From assembly GCA_030621105.1 (NCBI GenBank), contig JAUXIH010000002.1:1-31890 (forward strand): DNA of 31,890 bases. The letters are read 5' to 3'. Below are positions 7,587 to 16,040 of this stretch, piece after piece. Position 1 is the first letter of the stretch. Every line of letters begins with the position of its first letter. A model generated the notes under the pieces. The model made no database searches. It saw only the letters and a list, made by a program, of their open reading frames with translations, and was not told where the DNA came from. The position numbers were made by a program, and so were the translations under genes. This DNA is from Dehalococcoidia bacterium. Lineage in GTDB: Bacteria; Chloroflexota; Dehalococcoidia; GIF9; AB-539-J10.

Positions 7587-9716
7587 TTATTTCCTCCTTA
7601 TCACATGTATTACATCCCACAGCGAATCCACCCTGGCTATCACCCTGCTCAGCTGATCAGAGCTTCCCACCTCCAGAGTAAAATGCAGAGTAGTCATCCC
7701 GTCACCTGTGTGTGCTGTCCCTGATTCACTCACATTCACTTCTTCGGCGGCTATAATAGCACTAATATCCCGCAACAGGCCAACCCTGTCCCAGGCATCC
7801 ACCTGAATGGTCACGGGGTAAACCTGGTCCACCTTCCCCCAGGTCACCTCGACCAGGCGCTCCCGCTCCACCTCGTTAACTATATTAACACAGTCCTTGC
7901 GATGTACAGTAACCCCTCTTCCCTGGGTAATATAGCCGATAATCTCATCCCCGGGTAAGGGGTGGCAACAGTCAGCCAGGTGAGTAAGCAGGTCCCCTGT
8001 ACCCAGCACCTTAACGCTGGAAGGGGTAACTCGTCGCGAGGGCACGCTGATATGCGCCACCTCGGGAATCTCTGGGCCTGCGCTCAACTTAGCAGCAACC
8101 TGGGAGGGGCTGATGTTTCCCGACCCAATGGCGGCGAAGAACTCATCGCTGCTGCGATAGTGAAACAAGCGCGTGACCTGCTCTCCGGTGGGCAAAGCGA
8201 GATTGAGACGCTTGAGCTCCTTGCTTAAATTCTCCCTGCCTGTCTCGATATTCTGGCTGCGCTCCTGTTTCTTGAACCACTGGCGAATCCTGCCTCTCGC
8301 ACTGGTTGTCCGGACATAGCCCAGTTCAGGATTTAGCCAGTCCAGGCTGGGCCCCTTATCCGCTTTGGCCGCCAGAATCCCCACCACGTCTCCATTGTTG
8401 AGAGCATAGTTCAAGGGCACAAGCCTTCCATTTACCTTGGAGCCAATACAACGATAGCCAAGCTCCGTGTGGATGCGAAAGGCAAAGTCCAGAGGAGTTG
8501 CTCCCCGGGGCAAACTCTTGATGTCTCCCTGTGGAGTATAAACAAATACCTGGTTGGCCAGAATATCAGCTTTCACTGATTCCATGAACTCCTTACCCTC
8601 CATCTCTCGCCACTCCTGTATCTGGTGCAGCCAGGGAAAATCGGCCCCCGGCTGCGCCTTCTCTCCCTCCTTATAGCGCCAATGGGCAGCCACCCCGTAC
8701 TTAGCCAGATAGTCCATCTCATGAGTACGAATCTGTATTTCCAGAGGGGTGACACCAGCAAACATCACCGTGGTGTGTAGCGCCCTATATCCATTATCCT
8801 TGGGATTAGCAATATAATCATCAAACTCCTCAGGTATGGGGCGCCATGTGTTATGAATCACCCCCAGCGCCTTATAGCAATCGGGGACAGTATCGACCAA
8901 GACACGCAGGGCAAACAAGTCATGGATGTCACTGAAGTTCCTGCCGGCATCAGAATATTTATGAATCTTCTGATAAATGCTATAGATATGCTTGGGGCGA
9001 CCGAAAACTTCAGCCGCGAGATCAGCCTTAGCCGTCTCCGCGCCGACCATACGGACCGCCTGGCCAATAAACTTCTCGCGCTGATCTCTCTCTCCCTCCA
9101 ACAAGCGTGAAATTTGCCGGTACCAGCGCGGCTGTAAGTGTCTCAGGGACAAGTCCTCCAACTGCCACTTGACCCTCCACATTCCCAGACGATGCGCCAG
9201 TGGAGCATACACGCTCAATGTCTCATCAGCCAGAGCATGGCGACGGTGTGCCGGCAAGGCTTCCAGTGTTCGCATATTATGTAATCTATCCGCGATCTTG
9301 ATGAACACCACTCGAATATCCTCAGCTACAGCGACAAGCATTTTGCGCAGATTCTCCGCCTCCAGTGACGACCTGGGCAGCTTCTTCCCCTCCCCCCCCG
9401 TTATCCGGCCAACCTTGGTAACACCAGCAACCAGCCGGGCCACCACCGGGCCAAATTTAGCCTCAATATCCTCCGGCGATACGTCACAATCTTCAGGGAC
9501 ATCATGCAGCAGGGCAGCAACCAGGGTATCTCCATCAAGCTGAAGATCAGCCAATATACAGGCAACCTGCAAAGGATGCTCGATAAACGGCTCACCAGAC
9601 ATGCGCGTTTGCCCCTGATGAGCCTCGGCCGCGAAGTCATAGGCCCGTTCCAGCACCGCAACTTCCCCTGCTGGCAGGTATTCCCTCGCCTTGGCGAACA
9701 ATAAACTGGCGTCCAT
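7587..9716 (-). CDS. relA/spoT: Bifunctional (p)ppGpp synthetase/hydrolase
   Basis: 709 residues, long Rel/SpoT architecture. The N-terminal HD hydrolase keeps its metal residues: H47, HD 71-72 in LLHDVPED, and DRLHN in IKIADRLHNMRTL. The synthetase domain has the G-loop GRPKHIYSIYQK, the YRALHT segment and the EIQIRT motif. A TGS domain begins near VFVYTPQGDIKSLPRGATPLDFA, and a C-terminal ACT domain ends the protein (VGLLRDISAIIAAEEVNV). With both catalytic centres intact it should make and degrade (p)ppGpp on starvation. The ATG has no clear ribosome site. On its strand, TATATT lies 14-19 bases upstream (plus-strand 9730-9735), so the leader may be very short. It is first of the row relA/spoT - rpsT - aldolase. 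Confidence 0.95.
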   Translation of the reverse strand: MDASLLFAKAREYLPAGEVAVLERAYDFAAEAHQGQTRMSGEPFIEHPLQVACILADLQLDGDTLVAALLHDVPEDCDVSPEDIEAKFGPVVARLVAGVTKVGRITGGEGKKLPRSSLEAENLRKMLVAVAEDIRVVFIKIADRLHNMRTLEALPAHRRHALADETLSVYAPLAHRLGMWRVKWQLEDLSLRHLQPRWYRQISRLLEGERDQREKFIGQAVRMVGAETAKADLAAEVFGRPKHIYSIYQKIHKYSDAGRNFSDIHDLFALRVLVDTVPDCYKALGVIHNTWRPIPEEFDDYIANPKDNGYRALHTTVMFAGVTPLEIQIRTHEMDYLAKYGVAAHWRYKEGEKAQPGADFPWLHQIQEWREMEGKEFMESVKADILANQVFVYTPQGDIKSLPRGATPLDFAFRIHTELGYRCIGSKVNGRLVPLNYALNNGDVVGILAAKADKGPSLDWLNPELGYVRTTSARGRIRQWFKKQERSQNIETGRENLSKELKRLNLALPTGEQVTRLFHYRSSDEFFAAIGSGNISPSQVAAKLSAGPEIPEVAHISVPSRRVTPSSVKVLGTGDLLTHLADCCHPLPGDEIIGYITQGRGVTVHRKDCVNIVNEVERERLVEVTWGKVDQVYPVTIQVDAWDRVGLLRDISAIIAAEEVNVSESGTAHTGDGMTTLHFTLEVGSSDQLSRVIARVDSLWDVIHVIRRK

Positions 9717-9759
9717 TGGCTAGCATCATAATATAGCACGATGCCAATTCGCACAAATC

Positions 9760-9788
9760 TTTACACGCACAAATTTCTTCTGTATCCT
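9760..9788 (+). promoter_or_regulatory. Probable hisS promoter
   Basis: -35 TTTACA (9760-9765), 17-base spacer, -10 TATCCT (9783-9788). The predicted start near 9795 leaves a leader of about 13 bases with the GAGGAG ribosome site. This is too short for a T-box or other riboswitch. Confidence 0.5.
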
Positions 9789-9807
9789 ACTGCGAGGAGA
9801 GTTATAT

Positions 9808-11082
9808 ATGTATCAAGCACCACGAGGCACCACGGATATCCTGCCATCAGAGCAGAGATACTGGAATTACATCAGGGAAAAATCCGCTGCGCTGTGCCAT
9901 CTGTACGGCTATCAGCGCATCGACACCCCCGTCTTCGAGGACATGCATCTGTTCACTCGTACCAATGCCTCCGGGACAGACATCGTGGATAAGGAGATGT
10001 ATGTCTTCACCGACATGGGGGGGCAGCAACTGGCCCTGAAGGCCGAGGGCACTGCGCCGATATGCCGCGCTTATCTGGAACACGGCTTCGCCAACTCCCC
10101 CCAGCCCGTAAGGCTATATTACCTGGGCCCCACCTTCAGGTACGAACGTCCTCAGGCAGGTCGTTCCCGCCAGCATCACCAGTTCGGGTGCGAGGCATTG
10201 GGCGATGCCGCCCCCCTCCTGGATGCCGAGATCATCGAGATGGCCTGGCAATTTCTCCTTTCTCTGGGCCTATCCGACCTCTCCCTCCAGCTGAACAGTA
10301 TCGGCTGTAAATCGTGCCGACCCAATTACATAGCCGCTCTGAAGCTCTATTACTCGGACCATGCCTCTCACCTCTGTCCCGACTGCCAGGTCAGGATGGT
10401 GAAAAACCCCCTGCGGCTGCTTGACTGTAAGCGCCCCGCCTGCCAGAAGATTGCCGAGGGAGCACCAAAGAGTACAGATTATCTCTGTGCTGATTGCGGG
10501 GCACATTTCCGCAGCGTGCAGCAATACCTGGAACATCTGGACATCCCCTTCAGGGTGAACCACCATCTGGTGCGCGGCCTGGACTACTATACCAGAACCG
10601 TCTTCGAGATCCAGCCCACGGAAGAAGGAGGCCAGAGCACCATCGGTGCCGGCGGCCGCTACGACGACCTCATATCCCAGCTTGGGGGGCAACCATCCCC
10701 AGGAGTGGGGTTCGCTTTCGGGATAGAAAGAATTATCCTCAATCTCCAGAGACAGGGAGTGGATATCCCTCACACGCCCCCTCCCCAGGTGATGATCGCT
10801 CACCTCGGACAGCAAGGCAAGCTGGCAGCGATAACCCTGGCTTCCCGGCTGCGTCGCACAGGAATTTCCGTGGTCACAGCCACAGGCAGTAAAAGCTTAA
10901 AATCCCAGCTCCGGCACGCCAACACCCTGATGGTAGGCCTCGTCATCATCATCGGCACACAGGAAATAAAGGACGAGAGCATTATTTTACGGGACATGCG
11001 GAGCGGAGAGCAAGAACGCCTACCCCTGGAGGGGATAGACTCAGCGCTTCGCGCCAGGCTGCAGAGCAGCAAGCTTTATTAA
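9808..11082 (+). CDS. hisS: Histidine--tRNA ligase
   Basis: 424 residues, class II synthetase charging tRNA-His. It shows the opening APRGTTDILPSE, motif 2 FRYERPQAGRSRQHHQFG, the histidine-specific loop RGLDYYTRTVFE, motif 3 GVGFAFGIERI and a C-terminal anticodon-binding domain (from VMIAHLGQQG). The insertion domain carries four cysteine pairs (GCKSC, CPDC, DCKRPAC, CADC), seen in many HisS proteins and likely to bind zinc. The ATG follows GAGGAG. This is a true HisRS and not HisZ, since the motifs and the anticodon domain are all present. Confidence 0.95.
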   Translation: MYQAPRGTTDILPSEQRYWNYIREKSAALCHLYGYQRIDTPVFEDMHLFTRTNASGTDIVDKEMYVFTDMGGQQLALKAEGTAPICRAYLEHGFANSPQPVRLYYLGPTFRYERPQAGRSRQHHQFGCEALGDAAPLLDAEIIEMAWQFLLSLGLSDLSLQLNSIGCKSCRPNYIAALKLYYSDHASHLCPDCQVRMVKNPLRLLDCKRPACQKIAEGAPKSTDYLCADCGAHFRSVQQYLEHLDIPFRVNHHLVRGLDYYTRTVFEIQPTEEGGQSTIGAGGRYDDLISQLGGQPSPGVGFAFGIERIILNLQRQGVDIPHTPPPQVMIAHLGQQGKLAAITLASRLRRTGISVVTATGSKSLKSQLRHANTLMVGLVIIIGTQEIKDESIILRDMRSGEQERLPLEGIDSALRARLQSSKLY

Positions 11083-11104
11083 CTCTCTACCTCACGTTTT
11101 TTGT

Positions 11105-11110
11105 TATAAT
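11105..11110 (+). promoter_or_regulatory. -10 element giving a leaderless stress-protein mRNA
   Basis: A perfect TATAAT ends six bases before the ATG at 11117, so transcription should begin at or next to the start codon. No ribosome site is present and no good -35 is visible. Confidence 0.5.
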
Positions 11111-11116
11111 ATAGCT

Positions 11117-12115
11117 ATGGTGAAAAAAGACAACCTGTACCAGAAAATACTGATCCCCCTCGATGGCTCGGAGTTATCCGAAGAGGCTCTGCTCTACGGA
11201 GAAAGCCTGGCCCAGAGCTTGGGCTCCGACCTCATATTGCTCCATTCCTGTGAGATTCCTAGCGATGCCCATCACCATATGGAGCAGTTCTACTTAGAAG
11301 GAATGTCCCGGATTAGCCGAGAGCGCATGGACCAAAAAGTCAAGGTAGAGCCAGTAATCCTGCAAGGATATCCTCCCGAGGACATCATCGACTACGCCAG
11401 TAAAAACAATATCAGCCTGATCATCATGGTCACCCATAGCAACAGAGGGATAAAGCGCTGGGTTCTGGGCAGCACAACAAGCCGGGTAGTGAGAAAAACA
11501 GGCACTCCCGTGTTGCTCATCAACCCACTCTCTCCGGCAACCGCGTTCGCAAAGAGGAGGCCCTGCCGAATAATCGTCGCTCTGGATGGATCTTCCACCA
11601 GTGAGTTTATCCTGCCCTACGCCGAGAAATTGGCCATGGCATCAAGGCGAGGATCCGAAGTCACCCTGTTTCACGTGATCTCTCCTCCCAATCTCGACAA
11701 TAAATACATACTCTCAGGCGTCACGGACTTTGGGATATATGGCAAGGAAGAAGCCATAGGCGATGGCAAGGTCACTTCTCCTTTATCCAGCAGCCGCACC
11801 AGCCAATCGCCCCCAGAGCTGACAATCGAGGATAAATCACGGCTAAAGGCGCTGGAAACTAGAGCATACCATTACCTAAAACAGGCGAGCAGCAAGATAA
11901 CAGGACAGGGGATCACTGTAAACAGCCAGGTAGCCACAGGCAATGCCGCGGAGGAAATCATCAAGGAGGAAAACGCTATCAATGCTGACCTGATTGCCAT
12001 GACCACGCGAGGTTTGTCCAACTCGGGGAGGCTGTTTCTCGGCAGCGTTGCTGATCGCGTGCTACATACAGCCAGCGTTCCTCTATTACTGGTGACGCCA
12101 CCCCACACCAAATAA
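11117..12115 (+). CDS. Two-domain universal stress protein
   Basis: 332 residues, two tandem UspA domains. Domain one starts YQKILIPLDGSELSEEAL and ends with the nucleotide loop THSNRGIKRWVLGSTTSRVV. Domain two starts RRPCRIIVALDGSSTSEFIL and ends TTRGLSNSGRLFLGSVADRVL; both have the HG/RG-x9-GS type loop used for ATP binding in this family. A serine-rich insert of about 50 residues (near SSSRTSQSPPEL) separates strands of domain two. The same layout is seen in the frameshifted copy at 904-1862, so they are paralogues. The role is probably cytoplasmic stress or energy sensing; the ligand is unknown. The start has no ribosome site and a TATAAT right before it. Confidence 0.88.
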   Translation: MVKKDNLYQKILIPLDGSELSEEALLYGESLAQSLGSDLILLHSCEIPSDAHHHMEQFYLEGMSRISRERMDQKVKVEPVILQGYPPEDIIDYASKNNISLIIMVTHSNRGIKRWVLGSTTSRVVRKTGTPVLLINPLSPATAFAKRRPCRIIVALDGSSTSEFILPYAEKLAMASRRGSEVTLFHVISPPNLDNKYILSGVTDFGIYGKEEAIGDGKVTSPLSSSRTSQSPPELTIEDKSRLKALETRAYHYLKQASSKITGQGITVNSQVATGNAAEEIIKEENAINADLIAMTTRGLSNSGRLFLGSVADRVLHTASVPLLLVTPPHTK

Positions 12116-12141
12116 CCTCGGCTTCCTCCCCAGTCCCAATA

Positions 12142-12150
12142 TGATATAAT
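12142..12150 (+). promoter_or_regulatory. Probable gyrB promoter, extended -10
   Basis: TG-A-TATAAT is a perfect -10 with the TGN extension, which can work without a -35; none is visible. The expected start near 12157 gives a leader of about 90 bases before gyrB. Confidence 0.5.
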
Positions 12151-12248
12151 AGCAGGCGATGCTCTCACTGTTTGCCACGCTTCCGGGATTCACCCTCCCA
12201 TGCATTACATAAAGCTAAATAGAAGAATTGTATGAGGATGAACTAAAT

Positions 12249-14159
12249 ATGCCATCAGGGGAACACGACCAGGAATATAGTGCCAAGGACATCCAGGTCC
12301 TGGATGAAATCGAGGCGGTACGCCTGAGACCAGGGATGTACATCGGCGGCACAGATAAGCAGGGATTACACCAATTGCTGTACGAGATTGTCTACAACAG
12401 CATCGATGAGGCTATGGCAGGTTTCTGCAACCAGGTCGAAATAACGATGCACCCGGACGGCAGCGTCACCGTGACCGACAATGGGCGTGGCATACCAACA
12501 GATACCCTTCCTGGGCAGGACCTCTCTGCGCTGGAAGCCGTTATGACCCGCCTGCATGCAGGTGCCAAGTTTTCAGGCTCCATATATAAAATCTCCAGCG
12601 GGTTGCATGGTGTGGGGGCCTCAGTGGTCAACGCCCTCTCTTCCCGGCTCACAGTGGATGTCAGTCGCCAGGGAAAAATCTATCACCAGGAATATCACCG
12701 CGGCGTTCCCTGCGGGGACATGACCGCCACTGGTGAGTCAGAGAAAACCGGGACGTCCGTTACCTTCCTTGCTGACGAGGAACTCTTTGGAGAGCCCCTC
12801 TACGATTTCTCTATGGTCTGCCAGCGCATGCGGGAATTGGCTTATCTCAATCAAGGGGTGGAAATCTCTATCGATGATGCCCGCGCCAGGCAGAAGGCAA
12901 TCTTTTACTTCGAAGGAGGAGCAGCTACCTTCGTCCATCGTCTAAACAGGAACAAGGCCGTAATTCACCCTTATCCCATCCACCTGGCAGCTACGGTTGA
13001 CAGCACCTCAATCGAGATCGCCATGCAATACAACAGGGGCTTCAATGAGTCCACTTTCTCCTTCGCCAACTGTGTAAATACCAGGGATGGGGGAAACCAT
13101 GTTACTGGGTTCCGCTCAGCGCTAACCCGGGTGTTAAATGACTACGCCAGAAAAAATAAACTGATCAAGGATAGCGACCCTAATATGACAGGAGATGACT
13201 CCCGTGAAGGCCTGGTTAGCGTCATTAATGTCAAGCTGCCCGATCCTCAGTTTGAGGGTCAGACCAAAACCAAGCTCAACAATCCCGAAGTAAAAACCCA
13301 CGTGGACTCAATGGTCAACGATGGCTTATCGCTATATTTGGAGCAACATCCCGAGGACGCCCGGGCAATCATAGGAAAATGCCTGACCACAGCTAAGGCC
13401 AGGGAAGCAGCACGCAGGGCTCGTGATCTCATCTTCAAGAAAAACAGCCTGGAAATGGCTACCCTGCCCGGCAAGCTGGCCAACTGCTCAGAGAGAAACC
13501 CTGAGTTATGCGAACTGTACCTCGTCGAGGGAGATTCTGCCGGCGGCTCAGCCAAGCAGGGAAGAGACCGCCGCTTCCAGGCAATACTCCCCCTGAAAGG
13601 CAAGATCCTCAATGTCGAGAAGGCATCCCAGGACAAGATTATACAGCACGATGAGATACGGGCCCTCGTGACCGCTCTCAGGACAAACACTGACTCCCAG
13701 TTCGATATCTCCAAGCTGCGGTATCACCAGATTATCATCATGACCGATGCTGATGTTGATGGCTCACACATACGCACATTGCTCCTCACCTTTTTCTACC
13801 GTCATTTAGCAGAGATTATCACCGCGGATCACCTGTTTATCGCTCAGCCTCCTTTATATCGCATTCGCTCAGGAAAACAACAATTCTGGATTTACTCCGA
13901 CCAGGAGAGGGAGAACAAGGTCAGGGAATTACAGGGCAGCAAGTTCGAGGTGCAACGCTACAAAGGGCTGGGAGAGATGACCCCAGATCAGCTATGGGAA
14001 ACCACCATGAACCCGGCTACCAGAACTTTGCTTAAAGTGCAGGTAGAAGATGCCATTGCCGCAGATGAGGCATTTCATATACTGATGGGACCTGAAGTTC
14101 TGCCCCGCAAGAACTTTATCCAAACCCACGCCCTGAATGTAAAGAACCTGGACATCTAA
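12249..14159 (+). CDS. gyrB: DNA gyrase subunit B
   Basis: 636 residues, ATPase half of DNA gyrase. The GHKL ATPase domain has the catalytic glutamate in YEIVYNSIDEA (the usual Asp before the Asn is Tyr here), DNGRGIP, and the lid GLHGVGASVVNALS. The TOPRIM domain has EGDSAGGSAKQGRDR and DADVDGSHIRTLLL; the C-terminal tail has QRYKGLGEM. PLKGKILNVEKA favours GyrB over ParE. The ATG at 12249 (GAGG 11 bases upstream) is preferred; an in-frame TTG at 12228 would add seven residues, but its purine run is too close. gyrA is 9.6 kb away, on the other side of the predicted origin. Confidence 0.95.
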   Translation: MPSGEHDQEYSAKDIQVLDEIEAVRLRPGMYIGGTDKQGLHQLLYEIVYNSIDEAMAGFCNQVEITMHPDGSVTVTDNGRGIPTDTLPGQDLSALEAVMTRLHAGAKFSGSIYKISSGLHGVGASVVNALSSRLTVDVSRQGKIYHQEYHRGVPCGDMTATGESEKTGTSVTFLADEELFGEPLYDFSMVCQRMRELAYLNQGVEISIDDARARQKAIFYFEGGAATFVHRLNRNKAVIHPYPIHLAATVDSTSIEIAMQYNRGFNESTFSFANCVNTRDGGNHVTGFRSALTRVLNDYARKNKLIKDSDPNMTGDDSREGLVSVINVKLPDPQFEGQTKTKLNNPEVKTHVDSMVNDGLSLYLEQHPEDARAIIGKCLTTAKAREAARRARDLIFKKNSLEMATLPGKLANCSERNPELCELYLVEGDSAGGSAKQGRDRRFQAILPLKGKILNVEKASQDKIIQHDEIRALVTALRTNTDSQFDISKLRYHQIIIMTDADVDGSHIRTLLLTFFYRHLAEIITADHLFIAQPPLYRIRSGKQQFWIYSDQERENKVRELQGSKFEVQRYKGLGEMTPDQLWETTMNPATRTLLKVQVEDAIAADEAFHILMGPEVLPRKNFIQTHALNVKNLDI

Positions 14160-14168
14160 CTCACGAGG

Positions 14169-14192
14169 AGCGCCGCGTCAATTCTCGGCGCT
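14169..14192. terminator. Hairpin between convergent gyrB and nadD
   Basis: AGCGCCG (14169-14175) and CGGCGCT (14186-14192) form a perfect 7-bp stem with a 10-base loop in the 41-base gap between the two stops. It could serve both directions. Neither side has a T-run, so its strength is uncertain. Confidence 0.4.
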
Positions 14193-14200
14193 ACCCAACA

Positions 14201-14800
14201 TTATAAATATAGCTGATGCTCTTTGATATAACTATCAACGGCATCCGGCACCTGATATCGAACGGATACTCCTCGGGAGACTTTATGGCGAATCTGCGAG
14301 GAACTAATGTCAATGACAGGAAGATCAAGTGCTAACACCTTACCCTTCACCCCCGCCACTTTGGCCTCCATAGACTCGAGAGAGGGAAAGCTTGTCCCCT
14401 GCCGGGGTATGGCAACCAGGTGACACAATTGCACCAACTTCTCCGGTTGATGCCATAGAAACATCTCCGCCAGTGAATCATAGCCTAGGATAAAGAAAAT
14501 TGGGTTCTGAACCCCCAGTTCCTTCCGGAGTTCTCCTATAGTGTCCACAGAATAAGAAGGGCCGGGGGTTTCACCCTCAATGGTACATATCTCAAAGGAT
14601 GGATTGCCTTTAATTGCTCTCCTCACCATATCTGCCCGGTATTTAAATGGGGTAATGTCCTGTTCCTTTTTGAGCCATGGCTGGCCCGCGGGGATAAATA
14701 TAATTTTCCCGAGATGCAAGATCTCCCGAGCCTGCTCGGCAATAATCAAGTGCCCTGTATGAATGGGGTCAAAGGTCCCTCCCAAAACACCAATATTCAT
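14201..14800 (-). CDS. nadD: Nicotinate-nucleotide adenylyltransferase
   Basis: 199 residues. It joins nicotinate mononucleotide and ATP to make deamido-NAD, a common step of NAD synthesis. The nucleotidyltransferase signature GGTFDPIHTGH is at residues 7-17, and the second motif reads ISSSQIRHKVSRG (usually ISSTxIR) near the C-terminus, with PDAVDSYIKEHQLY at the end. The start codon overlaps the obg stop by four bases, so the two genes are likely coupled. obg-nadD adjacency is common in bacteria. Confidence 0.94.
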   Translation of the reverse strand: MNIGVLGGTFDPIHTGHLIIAEQAREILHLGKIIFIPAGQPWLKKEQDITPFKYRADMVRRAIKGNPSFEICTIEGETPGPSYSVDTIGELRKELGVQNPIFFILGYDSLAEMFLWHQPEKLVQLCHLVAIPRQGTSFPSLESMEAKVAGVKGKVLALDLPVIDISSSQIRHKVSRGVSVRYQVPDAVDSYIKEHQLYL

Positions 14801-15861
14801 CCACCTTTTCTCCTTATAGGTCGGGGATGGAAGATAGCCACAGGAGACGGAGGGCCCTCTTTTACATCATCCCGACTAATCATTTCCTTCACCCGTCGCA
14901 TAAACTCGGGTATCCCCTGCCCTCCAAGCGCAGAGATAAACATAACGGGAACACCGGGGGCACCAAGAGTCTCATTTAACCAGGACAACCTGTGCTGTAC
15001 CTGTGGTAAGTCTATTTTATTTACCACAATTATACTTGGTTTAATCATTAATTTTTCTCGACATAATGACACTTCTTCTATTAGCATGGCCTTATCCTCA
15101 ACAGGAGAGGCAGAACTGCCATCCAGCAGGTAGATAATCAATTTAGCTCTCTCCGCATGTCGCAGGAAGCCACAACCCAACCCCTTACCATTATGGGAAC
15201 CCGAAATAAGTGCCGGTAGCTCTGCCACAAATATCTCATCCCGATCACTGGCGATGGTGCCTAAAACGGGTTTCTGTGTGGTAAAAGGGTAATCACCAAT
15301 CTCCGGCTCCGCTCCTGTTATTACTGATAACAGGACAGACTTCCCGCTATTAGGAGGACCAATAATGCATATATCGGTCAATAATTTAAACTCCAGCACA
15401 ATATGACATTCCTCCCCCTTTTCACCGGAACTAGCTACCAAGGGAGCCTGGTGAGCCGCCGTGGCGTAATGAATATTACCCAACCCCCCTCTACCCCCCA
15501 TAGCTACCAGAACCTTCTGTCCATCGACAGTCAGGTCTGCTACGAGCCTCTTTTCGTCTGAGTTGCCCAGCACAAATACCGAGGTCCCCAACGGCACCAT
15601 AACGACAGTGTTCTCGCCATCCCTGCCATGTTTTTTATCTTTGGAGCCAGGCTCTCCTTTTCCTCCTGTGAATCTGCGCCGCTGATACACTCTTGCCAAA
15701 CCATCAACTTCAGAAGACGCCATAATAAAGACATCCCCTCCTTTTCCCCCATCACCTCCATCAGGCCCTCCCCGAGGAATATACCTCTCGTGGTGCAGGC
15801 TTATACTCCCATCTCCTCCTGCTCCTCCAGTAACTAACACCTCCACTCCGTCAATTATCAT
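14797..15861 (-). CDS. obg: Obg/CgtA-type GTPase with an altered G3 motif
   Basis: 354 residues. The glycine-rich Obg fold is clear (GGAGGDGSISLHHERYIPRG, then GGPDGGDGGKGGDVF), followed by a GTPase domain: G1 GPPNSGKS, G2 DYPFTT, G4 NKIDLP, G5 ISAL. G3, normally DxPG (as in DLPGLIEGA), reads ELPALISGS, losing both the Asp and the invariant Gly. No C-terminal OCT domain follows; the protein ends soon after G5, as in many short Obg proteins. Obg normally assists 50S assembly and links ribosome state to growth. Here GTP binding may persist, but hydrolysis or switching is doubtful. The ATG has a weak AAGAGA ahead. Confidence 0.9.
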   Translation of the reverse strand: MIIDGVEVLVTGGAGGDGSISLHHERYIPRGGPDGGDGGKGGDVFIMASSEVDGLARVYQRRRFTGGKGEPGSKDKKHGRDGENTVVMVPLGTSVFVLGNSDEKRLVADLTVDGQKVLVAMGGRGGLGNIHYATAAHQAPLVASSGEKGEECHIVLEFKLLTDICIIGPPNSGKSVLLSVITGAEPEIGDYPFTTQKPVLGTIASDRDEIFVAELPALISGSHNGKGLGCGFLRHAERAKLIIYLLDGSSASPVEDKAMLIEEVSLCREKLMIKPSIIVVNKIDLPQVQHRLSWLNETLGAPGVPVMFISALGGQGIPEFMRRVKEMISRDDVKEGPPSPVAIFHPRPIRRKGG

Positions 15862-16040
15862 ATCTAATCTCTTTAATTCTAATTAACATATTATAGTTTA
15901 ATAGTGGTAACGATAATAATAAGAGAGGTTAAGATAAAGAATGATAGGCCTTCCCTGTGTTAATTAAATTCAAATACATCAAAAAGAAGGGGTAAGATAT
16001 TAACATACTGGTAACAAAATAAGGGAACTTATCCACGTGA
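15862..16040. other. Putative replication origin (oriC) region
   Basis: The 167-base gap between obg and dnaA has 45 G/C by hand count (about 27%), far below its neighbours. Strand composition changes sign here: C exceeds G on the plus strand to the left, G exceeds C to the right. A near-consensus DnaA box, TTATCCACG, is at 16029-16037, overlapping the dnaA stop codon. TTATC cores also occur on the minus strand at 15912-15916 and 15933-15937, and on the plus strand at 15855-15859. TTAACATA occurs twice (15883-15890, 16000-16007), and TGGTAAC twice. There is no cluster of canonical boxes. Confidence 0.65.

Noticed and set aside
9717..9807. T-box or other riboswitch before hisS (and before glyQS at 1863-1973)
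   Set aside because: The hisS leader is about 13 bases, and neither gap contains the T-box core or a long stem.
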